Below, piece by piece: positions 55,207 to 64,000 of a stretch of DNA of 64,000 nt (its first letter is position 1; every line of letters starts with the position of its first letter). Source of the stretch: Capsicum annuum (lineage: Eukaryota > Streptophyta > Magnoliopsida > Solanales > Solanaceae); contig NC_061119.1 of NCBI RefSeq assembly GCF_002878395.1, forward strand, positions 15,801,960-15,865,959, written 5' to 3'. The notes beneath the pieces are model-generated. The model was not told the origin of the DNA, ran no database searches, and saw only the letters and a list, made by a program, of their open reading frames with translations. The position numbers were made by a program, and so were the translations under genes.

Positions 55207-58200
55207 ATAATATATATACCATTTATACAATATCAATATATGTTTATACATTATTTATACAATATTAATAAATTGTATATATACGACATAACTATTTATG
55301 CAATATCAATATATTATATATATGCTATGTAACTATTTGTACATCAAATATAAATGTTGATACACCAATTATACAATATTGATATATTAAAAAATTATAT
55401 GGGAAAAGTTGAAAAGAAACACGAAAAAGTCCTTTTCCATAGTCTAAAAAAAAGCATAAAAAAGATAAAAAAAATTTTAAAATTTACTGCTGAGAAAAAA
55501 AGAGGAAGAAAATGAGTCATTTTAAGTTAAAATGGTCAATTTAAGTAATAAATAAAACCTTGAATATTTTATTGTTGTTAGAGTATGTTCCCTATTGATT
55601 ACTTTATTTTAGCCTAACAATTTCCTATCAGTGAAAAAGGTTGACTAACGTGTTCCTATCTAGCTAAAACAGTAAATAATTTCACAGTGATATTTACGTG
55701 AAAAACACTTGACTCAAAGAGGTGTAAAAAATCACGACCTATACCTCTACAGGATTTAAACCCAAATCCTCTAAAATAATTGAGCCTCAACAATCAACAA
55801 ATTGTAGAACTCTTGTAATCTTGGAATTAAGCTCTAACTCCTAATTCTACAACAATAAAAACCTTCCCAAGGTAAGTGTTCTAAAGTCTTCGAGTTCCCA
55901 AACTTGAAAACAAAGCTCCTAATTCAGTTTATACTTCACTAAGACTAGACAATATTACAACTCGATAACCAACCTAATACACAAAGTCTAAGACTTCTTA
56001 ACTCTGTGTAATAGGAACATGTTCAACTCAACTGCTTCAAGCTTTGGAACTTCACATGCAGTTTGTTAATATGTCGTTATCTTTGTAAGTGCGTGAGTAA
56101 TTTGAGTTAATCCCTATATATATTGTTGGGTTATTTCGTGTTTTTCCTTCCTATATGGATAACTAAAGCCCAATTTGGACCAACCTGCTTTTGTCCATAG
56201 GCCTATTACTATGGGGCATATATATTGATCTTTTTAGGTCTTATTCTGTAAATCCCTGAGATCCCATCCTAAGACGTCACACGGTGCTTATGGACCCAAA
56301 GGACCACAAGATAACCTTTTTTAGATATTTGTACCTGTACACTGCATATTATCCGAAATAAATGCAAAAATTGGCCATAAGGTTCAACACATCTATACAC
56401 ACTCAAACTGAAAACTGAATACTAATACATTAACTTCCGTCTAAAAAGACTCTAAACTGTCTGAATTGTGGAGTTGATGGGACATGTGCCCAACTAACTC
56501 CTTCAACTGACAATATAAACAAAATCTGATGCAATAATAGTAAACTGAGATTCGTCCTCAAAGAAAGAGGACTCACTTCTATTACTGCTAACTAAGACTG
56601 AACTGCTGAGGAAACTCTAAATCCCGTGCCTCTGAAACTATGGTGTCAAATAAAATACTATAGCGCAAATGCGTCAGTATAAAATATACCGAGTATGTGG
56701 ATGAGGTAAGGCTAAATGCAAGGGCTCGTGCATGCACGATATACAAAATGAATGATCATGAAAACATCGTATGAGAACACATACATGAATGCACAGGTCA
56801 TAATCATAATCATCACAACTCTAGAGACTGAAACTCAGATACCACTTTCCTGTAAATTAAACTCACTATTGATACTGAGATACTAAATCACAGACTCGTC
56901 TGATATTGATAACTGGGAAATATGAATGCATTTTCATCAAGGAGTGAGTTATGAAATCTCTGAACATACTGAGATTATGAGTATCAGAAGCTTCTAAAAG
57001 AGATAGCAACCCCTATCTAATGGGTTGTCTTTGAGTCTGTGGATAATAATACTTCTTCATAAATGATTTTGAGATCAGCCTATCTAGAAGCTAATGGCCT
57101 ATATTTAACAGCCTTAAGTTCTGCACACTGAATTGAGCTATTTCTTGAAGTCTAAGACTGATTCTGAAATTGAGACTATGGGAAGTAGTTACTTAACCGA
57201 TATTCCCCTACTATCTCTTAGAGTTCCAACCTCTAACCCTAATTGGGAGGGTGTAAATACTGTACCATGGGTAAAGACATTATCTCTATATGACCCTCAT
57301 CTATCAGGTCCTCATACGAGAATGGTGGAGCCCTCATCTAATAGGTCAAGCCACCCACTCTACCCTTATCTAGAAGGTATAATGTCTCTCATCCACCCTC
57401 ATATAGTAGGTATGATGTCTCAACCTATGCTGGCTACATAGTTCTGGAGAACAAGGATCGTATCTAAGGATCACACCCTCTACTAGTAGGTGAGTCCCTA
57501 TACTTGAGCTTGCTCGGTGCTAGTTTTTACTCCCAACTAAAAGACACTGATTGATTCTTAACTGAACTTAGACTAAGCTGAATCTGATACTGATTATACT
57601 TCTCAAGAGATCTAACTTTGTTACGCTAAGATTACTTAGTTCTGTATCTGACGGAAAGGTATCGAACCATAGCATCTGACTGACGATGCAGAGCTTGAAT
57701 AGATTATTCAAATCGCTTCTGAGATAAGAATTGAATCACTTGAATACTATTAGATCTGAGTTGATTACAGGATAGAGGCTATATTACTAGAGATCAGAGA
57801 TTACAGAGATAACTGAGATTATAGAGCCTGATTAAGCTCCGCACTTATCTGAAGATATATAGTTCTATAGTTCACTTAGTTCTGAGAATCGTGGATCGAT
57901 TGGAATGATCATAAAATTGACAAGGGCTCTAGATAATAACTCTATTGCCAGGTATAAATACCCCCAGGAATCAACAACACAAAATTAAAACATAATCATT
58001 CTGACATCATCACGATTATCCATTCACCATTACAATCATTCATGCATCAACACAAGCATTCATTCATCATCATAATCATTCATGTATTATCGCAATCATA
58101 CCTTCATCTTAACCATCATTAATGCATCATCAAAATTATTAAAGCATCTCTCCAAGTAATTAGAAATCATAACATACTTTGATAAATCAACCAATTCTAA

Positions 58201-58837
58201 ACCCAAAAGTCATGAACACATCAAAAATTGTAATACACAATTGTATCTTAGAAGTCATTAGATCACGATTTAACTACAATGCTTAATTTCTAGTCTCTTA
58301 GACATTTTATCGAACACCTCACATACACAACTTAGGCATAAGTATAATAACACAACTACTCATCATGAACAATCAAATTTACATGTTTTCACTCATATTA
58401 TCATACATCCATACAAACCACATAAGTATCCTATCTTGGAGGCCATTCAACATCAACAACAAGTACATAATCCATTTACCACACAAATACCATATATTAA
58501 GGCCAAGTCTTGATAATCTTGTAGACAAAAATGAACCACAACTCAATCATAGCAAGAATATCAATTTCAACTCACAAGAATCTTTAAAAATTCATAAACA
58601 TAAATCTTGGAGATTTAGAAAAAGGTAGTTTAGCTTCTTGGATGAAAGGGACCCAAGAATCAACATCTATATACCTTGAGGAAACTCTTTCCTTGAAGGC
58701 TCTTCGAAGAATTCTTGATCCTTGCTCTTGATGCTCTCTTAATTTTTGGTGAAAAAAGAGAGAATTTTTTATTTTAGAAACCCTAATTTTTGGGTGAAAG
58801 AACAGAAAAGAAAATGAGACCTTCAAAACTTAAGTGA

Positions 58838-58850
58838 GTATTTATAGAGG
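58838..58850 (-). promoter_or_regulatory. Probable TATA box of LTR G
   Basis: CCTCTATAAATAC on the minus strand, about 620 bp from the LTR start and just downstream of the GC-rich array at 58911-59260. Same order of array and TATA box as in LTR D. Confidence 0.6.
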
Positions 58851-58910
58851 TTGGAGAAAGAGTGGAAAAGACCAAAATGCCCTTTAAAGAAAAATAGTTG
58901 AAAACTACTG

Positions 58911-59260
58911 ATCAGCGTCTGTGACGGTCGATCTAACGATCCGTTAGAGGAACTGATGGTCCACTAGGTAGTCCGTTACTTAAGTGCCAAATATGGGTCA
59001 TTCTGCCTCATTGCGATGGTCAAAGTGATGGTCCATCAGGAATCTGATGGTCCACCAGATCGTCCATCACTTGGAGTTCAGGAATGGGCCATTCTGCTTT
59101 GACCTGACGGACCCCTTCACGGTCCATCAACTTATTGACAGTCCACCACTTTGGCCGTTACATGATAACCAAAAATAGGGGTTACTTCCTTGGCTTGACG
59201 GGACACTTAATCGGCCACTAAGGACCTGACGGTCCAGCAGGTCGACCATCAAACCTAGGC
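58911..59260. repeat. Short inverted and direct repeats in LTR G
   Basis: At least eight copies of GATGGTCCA/TGGACCATC-like and GACGGTCC words in both orientations, for example near 58955, 59035, 59055, 59110 and 59228. Position in U3 matches the hairpin array of C, but the sequence is different. Confidence 0.7.
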
Positions 59261-60084
59261 GATTCTGATACCATTTAGTAAAACGGCCATAACTCCCTCG
59301 TCCGATGTCGTATTTTAATGAAATTGGTATCGATGGAAAGCTTATTCAATAAGATTCAAAGTGTTTCATACTTGAGAAGATATTTCTGAAATTTTTAGAC
59401 TCAGATTTTTATTTTTCTGAAAATGTTCTAAGGTTCAAATTAGGAGAGAAATCTATGGGGTATTACATATTCATCATCACAAAAAGAGAGTTTTCAGTGG
59501 CCAAAGAGAGACAAACAAGGCTGATTTTTGATCCTAAATTCTAGCCACAGCTGTCAACTTTAAATTGTGATTCAGCCTCCATTTTTGGTCTGATTGAGCT
59601 AATTTTTGGAATGTTTGTTTATCTCATCTCAATCTTTGATTAGAAACTGAAGGAACTTGATTTGGTGTCCTATAGCTCCTGTTCTTTATTCCCAAACAGT
59701 AGCTGACTTTTTTGTGCTTTCACTCTTTTATTTCTCTAGTGTTTAGTATTGTGTTTATGTAATGTTTCTTGTTATTTGACAATTGTTTCATGTCCATTTT
59801 CGATAAAAATATTTTAACAATTTGGTGATTATAGTAGAGGTTTATCCCATGATTTTTACTCTTCACACCAAAGGGTTTTCCATGTATATTTGGTGTCTTG
59901 TGTGATTGCCTTTATTCTTGCCCTATTGTATTTGTGTGGTAATTGATTTACTGCCATATTAATTTTTTTCTTGGTTTTTTGGTCTCGTCTTAGTTCAAAT
60001 TGGAAAGAAAAGCTTAGACTTGGGTATTCTTCCACTGCTACCCTGTCAGGCTCTTTCATAGTACCTCTGTCTTTCCCATCAAAG

Positions 60085-60096
60085 TGGTATCAAAAC
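60085..60096 (+). promoter_or_regulatory. Primer binding site of element H
   Basis: TGGTATCAAAAC, the tRNA-iMet complement TGGTATCAGAGC with two G-to-A changes, 4-6 bp after the LTR end. Confidence 0.75.
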
Positions 60097-60123
60097 ATTG
60101 GTTGTTATTGATTATTTATTTGA

Positions 60124-60795
60124 ATGATGGAGGAAAATATGAGCAAGATGGTGTGTTTGAATGGTAGCAACTATCATATTTGGAAAGAAAAGATAAAAGA
60201 TATCTTATTTGTTAAGAAAATGCATCTACCTGTGTTTGCATCTATTAAACATCAATCCATGATAGATGAGGATTGGAAATTTGAACACATATAGGTTTAT
60301 GGTTATATCATATAATGGGTTGAAAATAATGTTAGAAATCATATTATGAATGAGACACATTTCAAAAGTTTGTGGGACAAGCTCGAGACACTTTATTCTT
60401 CGAAGACTGGCAATAACAAGTTGTTCTTGCTTAAGAAATTGATGAATATAAGGTATAAAGAGGTTAGTCCTATCTTTTATCATATAATATTTTTAAGGTG
60501 TCCTTGATTAGCTGTCCAAAATAGGTGTAAATTTCTATTAAAAAATTTAGGGACTTTGGTTTCTTAATAATCTGCCAGACTCTTGGGAGACTCTTTGAGT
60601 TTCTTTGAATAATTTTTCTCCCAATGGTGTCGTAACTATGGAATATATTTAGAGTGGTGTCTTTAATGAAGAGATGAGAAGAAGATATCAGGCCTCATCT
60701 TCTTCATCTTTACACTCTTATGTTTTGGTTACTGATGAGAGAGGGAGAAAAAAGTCTAGAGGTATGAATGGTAGAGATAAAACTAGAAGCTAGTC
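60124..60795 (+). pseudogene. gag: Element H gag (broken)
   Basis: Starts MMEENMSKMVCLNGSNYHIW at 60124; the NG-S/N-x-x-x-W pattern is typical of copia gag. It continues KIKDILFVKKMHLPVF, a stop near 60293, then NETHFKSLWDKLETLYSSKT and NNKLFLLKKLMNIRYKE (to 60465). Later parts are shifted (LLGDSL, a stop, EEMRRRYQASSSSSLHS-like on another frame). The zinc knuckle follows near 60815. Confidence 0.75.
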
Positions 60796-62444
60796 GAGGT
60801 TGAAATTGAATAATGTTACATGTGACTATTGGATCAAAAAAGGGTATATAATAAAATATTATTACAGGTATAAAAGAGCTATGAGACGGCAAAAGAATGA
60901 AGGCGATAATGAAAATAGTGATGCAGTTGTTGCTAATGATGATCTTCTTGTTGCTTGTGGTGAGAATGTCATCAATCTTGTTTGTGATGAGTCTAGCTAG
61001 TTTGTGGATTCTGGTGCTACTTCTCATGTTACACAATAAAAGAAATTATTTTCTTCTTATACTCTAGGTAATTTTGGAATGTTGAAAATGGAAAATAATG
61101 ATGAAGTTAAAGTACTTGGCATTGGCACTATTTGTTTGGAAAGTAACAATGGTTCCAAACTAGTTGTCAATAATCTCAAGCGTGCTCCAAATGTTTGCTT
61201 GAATTTGATTTCTATAGGGAACCTTGATGATGAGGGTTATGTTAACACCTTTGGTGTTGTCTAGTGGAATCTTACTAGAGGTTCGATGATTTTGGCTCGA
61301 GGTGACAAGTTGTCTAACTTGTATGTATTTCAGGGCTCTACTTCTAGAGGCTTGATAAACTTAGTTGAGAAATGATACTTCATCAGAGTTGTGGAATAGA
61401 AGGTTGAGTCATATGAGTGAGAAGGGGATTGATAGTTTGGCTAAGAAAAAATTTCTTTCTGGATTGAAACAAGTAAAGTTGAAGAAGTGTGTTCATTACT
61501 TAGCCGGTAAACAAAAAAGAGTTTCTTTTCAAAGTCGTCCTCCTTCAAGAAAACTTGATTTTCTGGAGTTGGTACATTCTAATTTGTGTGGTCCTTTTAA
61601 AGTAAGGTCTCATAGTGGTGCACTTTACTTTGTGACTTTTATTGATGATTATTCTCACAAACTCTGGGATTTTCTTTAAAGTCCAAGGATCAAGTACTTG
61701 ATGTGTTCAAAGATTTTTAGGCCTTGGTTGAGAGACAGATTGGGTAGAAATTGAAATGCATCCATTTAGATAATAGTGGTGAGTATATTGGTCCTTTTGA
61801 TAGATATTGCATAGAGTAGGGTAATCGGCATCGAAAAATCCTCCAAGAACTCCTCAGTTGAATGGTTTAGTAGAGAGGATGAACAAAACTCTTGTTAAGA
61901 GGGTTAGATGTATGATTTCAGATGCTTAGATTCCTTTTGGGCAGAAGCACTTAATACTGCTTCTTATGTTATCAATTTATCTCCTACCATTCCTTTGGAT
62001 GGTGATGTCCCTAACAGAGTTTGGTCTAGTAAGAATGTTTCTTATGATCATATTAAAGTCTTTGTTTGTAAAGCTTTTGTGCATATTCCTAAGAATGAAA
62101 GGTGAAAGTTGGATGTTAAAACTAGGCAGTGTATCTTCATTGGTTATAGTCAAGATGAATTTGGCTATCGCTTCTATGAACCAGTTGAGAAGAAACTTGT
62201 TAGAAGCTATGATGTTGTGTTCTTTGAATACCAAACAATTGAAGATTTTGATACAACTGAGAACGTTTATTCTCAGAGTTGTGAGAGTCTAGTTGATGCT
62301 CATCTAGTTCCTTTGACTACTACTCCCGAAGAAAATCTTCATGATAATGAAAATCAAGCTGATAATGAAGATGATAATTATGTTCAGAATGACCAGCAGG
62401 ATGTTGTTGATGCTCCAGTGCAAGTTGATATGGTTGATAATTAA
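60796..62444 (+). pseudogene. Element H zinc knuckle, protease and integrase (broken)
   Basis: The knuckle reads CDYWIKKGYIIKYYYRYK (60817-60870); the second Cys, the His and the last Cys are all replaced. The protease active site FVDSGATSHVTQ (61001-61036) is intact but is preceded by a stop. The pre-integrase domain is LWNRRLSHMSEKGIDSLAKK (61385-61445). The integrase core has FVTFIDDYSHKLWDF, a stop after WDFL, then LDNSGEYIGP and LNGLVERMNKTLVKR. The first Asp, the second Asp and the Glu are therefore all present. The C-terminal part VRSYDVVFFEYQTI and an acidic tail (DNENQADNEDDNY) end at 62444. Confidence 0.83.
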
Positions 62445-62513
62445 AAAGTTGTTGATGTTTTAAAGAGTTCTCTCAGATGATCTAATATAGATAAAATATC
62501 TTCATTTTGTTAT

Positions 62514-63760
62514 TCATACGTCCAAACTACACCTCTCTTACGAGAGAGTAAGCGGTCGTCGTCAAATATATAAACCAACTAGGTTGGGGTCGAATCCCAC
62601 AGGGAATATGGTGCTAATTAAGTTGTGTGTAGATTAGTTGACTTTTAATCATTCGTTTTCGTAAAATAAATAGGGGGATTTGATTCAGTTCATAAATTAA
62701 TGGTTTCAGTTTAACAACATAAAATAAGTGTAGTAGTATTCAAATTCACAGAAAGATCAAGCTAGGGTTATGTCCACCTTGTAGTTTTCAATACTTTCTA
62801 ACTCTGGGCTTTACGAATTCATACATGCATCATTCTTACAGAGAAATGTATTGTATTTAATAACATAATCCTAGTGTTTCTCAACCATGAAGGACTAATT
62901 CACTTTAGTTCTCTTGAATCAAAAGCGTTTACCCAAAAAAAAATATGAAATCTCCAAGTAGTTAATCCTTCTAAGGCATTAATATATGAAATAGGGGTTG
63001 GTAATCCTATTTTCTTGTCACTACTCTCCTTTTCTAACAACAACCTTTCTTTCAAACAAGTTTTATTTTAAGGCATATCCTCTATGTTTGCAACCACGAG
63101 AATTCAGGATAAACGAAGAGAGTATGATGTAAACAAATCAATGCATAATGAATTCAAAATCTAAAGTAATAGATTGTATGCTACAAGGCTTCCATAACCC
63201 TAAATAATAAACTTAGCTACTCATGAATAAAATGAAAATCACAATAGAAATATTCATCATACCAAAAACTAGAAGACAATCTTGGTGTGTGAATACTGAG
63301 AGCAAGAACAAAAAATGTTTTTCTCTCTCTCTCAAGCAAAATCACCTTTCTCCTCCCTCTGGATAATATAGAATAATTGAATAATCAATAAAAATTCAGC
63401 ATTAAGCCTTTTAATAATATGTTCTCTCATAATTGCCTTCTAGGTCCTTGAACTAATTATAAATCACAAGCTGGCCTTTGACATGGTTTTTAGGTGCCAC
63501 ATTTGGTCCAAATTGTAGTTTCTAGGCATCACATTTGGTCCAGGTTGCTACTCTCTCTTGTATCATATTCCATCCACATTCCATAGTCCCATAATGTCTT
63601 CATCTACCTCATTAATGCATGAAATCATGATAATCACATCGGTTAGCTCAATTACATAGAAGTAGAGTAAAAACATAAGAAACTAGGCACTTTATTCTCT
63701 AAACATAGCTAAAATATGGATAAATTATGGTGCTTAGGCGTATAAATACTCCCAAGATCA
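62514..63760 (-). mobile_element. Element I: Tat-like solo LTR
   Basis: 1247 bp flanked by perfect GTTAT duplications (62509-62513 and 63761-63765). On the minus strand it starts TGATCTTGGGAGTATTTATA and ends GGACGTATGA, where CA is expected. Near its 3' end is TTCCCTGTGGGATTCGACCC, a word I associate with Tat/Ogre-type LTRs in dicots. No interior or partner LTR. It splits the region between integrase and RT in element H. If removed with one duplication copy, the H frame reads on through RYSPNEYVLL. Confidence 0.8.
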
Positions 63761-63761
63761 G

Positions 63762-64000
63762 TTATTCTCCCAATGAGTATGTACTCTTGACTGGGGAGAA
63801 CTTGAGAGTTTTGATGAGGCCATAGAAAGTGAAGAAAAAGAAAAGTGGTTCGATGCTATGGAAGATAAAATTAAATCTTTGTGTGATAATCATACCTTTG
63901 ATTTGGTTAAGCTGCCTAAAGACAGAAAAGCGTTGAAAAACAGGTGGGTTTTTCAGGTGAAGCATGAAGATGTTAACCCAGTTCCACGGTAGAAGGCTAG
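63762..64000 (+). pseudogene. pol: Element H reverse transcriptase, N-terminal part
   Basis: Reads SPNEYVLLTD, then (one base off) GGELESFDEAIESEEKEKWF, DAMEDKIKSLCDNHTFDLVK and LPKDRKALKNRWVFQVKHED. This is the start of the copia RT domain. A stop follows at PVPR, where R-(Y/W)-K-A-R is usual (TAG at 63991). The catalytic region lies outside the window. Confidence 0.82.

Larger units (their letters stand above)
54681..56123. other. AT-rich DNA with exon-like pieces and tandem AT repeats
   Basis: Between element F and copia element H. It holds a possible exon remnant (54827-55096), a palindrome (55147-55206) in a TTTATACAATATCAATA-like degenerate repeat zone (55110-55390), and a stretch at 55680-56050 that resembles copia leader/LTR sequence without clear ends. 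Confidence 0.4.
56247..59467 (-). mobile_element. Element G: solo LTR of the C family
   Basis: Starts TGTAAATCCCTGAG and ends TATGGGGTATTACA. Length is 3221 bp, nearly the same as the LTRs of C. It is flanked by a perfect 5-bp duplication TATTC (56242-56246 and 59468-59472). No interior, primer site or second LTR. The ordered blocks of the family are present (inverted TGCGCTATAG and ACACCATAG-like at 56635-56700). The + strand ORF at 57133-57441 is antisense to this LTR and is not a gene. Confidence 0.88.
56124..60080 (+). repeat. Element H 5' LTR, split by LTR G
   Basis: Two pieces, 56124-56246 and 59468-60080, together about 730 bp. It starts TGTTGGGTTATTTCG, normal for copia. The end is at CCCATCA, near 60078-60081, directly before the primer site. 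Element G and its duplicated TATTC sit between the pieces. Confidence 0.7.
56124..64000 (+). mobile_element. Element H: Ty1/copia retrotransposon (Tork/Tnt1-like), cut by the window
   Basis: 5' LTR, primer site, gag, protease, integrase and the start of RT on the + strand, with integrase before RT as in copia. The protein blocks LWNRRLSHMSEKGIDSLAKK and VSFQSRPPSRKLDFLELVHS are close to what I know of Tnt1. Two solo LTRs lie inside: G in the 5' LTR and I between integrase and RT. Stops and frameshifts occur in every domain. The rest of RT, RNase H and the 3' LTR lie beyond the right edge. Confidence 0.85.

Noticed and set aside
55680..56050. Separate copia LTR on the minus strand
   Set aside because: The wording resembles copia leader sequence, but no TG/CA ends, primer site or partner could be placed.
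57133..57441. 102-codon ORF in solo LTR G
   Set aside because: Antisense to the LTR. The homologous parts of C and E are not open.
1..64000. An intact host gene or a new multi-gene system
   Set aside because: All long frames belong to transposable elements or show no domain. No cluster of intact genes exists on either strand.

Overview
This window is plant nuclear DNA made almost entirely of old, nested transposable elements. I see no intact protein-coding host gene, no tRNA or rRNA gene, no CRISPR array and no operon-like gene cluster. A Solanaceae genome (tomato, potato, pepper or tobacco kin) is the best guess. The clues are a fragment of the Solanaceae TS-type SINE near 27.8 kb, a Tnt1/Tork-like copia element on the right, and Ty3/gypsy LTRs of a type I associate with that family. 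This attribution is inference and was not checked against a database. I use letters A-N for the elements.

Layout, left to right. 1-643: end of a minus-strand gypsy-type LTR. 644-3337: 3' LTR and adjoining interior of a minus-strand element (K, Tat-like by its LTR start and polypurine tract). 3338-22593: a + strand Ty3/gypsy element (A) with a truncated 5' LTR, decayed gag and protease, then RT/RNase H/integrase and a complete 3' LTR. Its interior is split by a solo-type LTR (B), which is itself split by a complete minus-strand element (C, 7465-16834). C has two 3.2-kb LTRs, a perfect 5-bp target duplication and a non-coding interior. 23788-29245: a CACTA (En/Spm) DNA transposon (L) with recognisable terminal inverted repeats and a broken multi-exon Transposase_24-type gene. 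L also holds a TS SINE fragment and an exon-like ORF that may be captured host sequence. 29246-33727: AT-rich DNA with a LINE RT scrap, a second CACTA end (M) and a probable MITE. 33728-39064: a minus-strand Ty1/copia element (N). 39065-49257: a + strand gypsy element (D), inserted in the 5' LTR of N and interrupted by solo LTR E, with its 3' end missing. 49258-50442: end of a Tat-like element (J). 50443-about 54680: a minus-strand gypsy-type element without coding capacity (F). 54681-56123: AT-rich DNA with a 60-bp palindrome. 56124-64000: a + strand Tnt1/Tork-like copia element (H) that runs off the window, with solo LTR G inside its 5' LTR and solo LTR I inside its pol region.

The insertion history can be read from the nesting: A, then B, then C; N, then D, then E; H, then G and I. 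Target duplications are perfect for C (TTTCT), G (TATTC) and I (GTTAT), and decayed for E. C, E and G are one family with a constant LTR length of about 3.22-3.25 kb. The 3' half of their LTR is related to that of D, so they may be non-autonomous partners of a D-like element.

Every retroelement reading frame is broken. In D most nonsense codons are what C-to-T or G-to-A change would give from CAG, CAA, CGA and TGG, as expected for long-methylated DNA. I did not find a new functional system. The most notable points are the fast-changing hairpin arrays at one fixed place in LTRs that are otherwise conserved, the coding-free large LTR elements, and the possible gene capture in the CACTA element.
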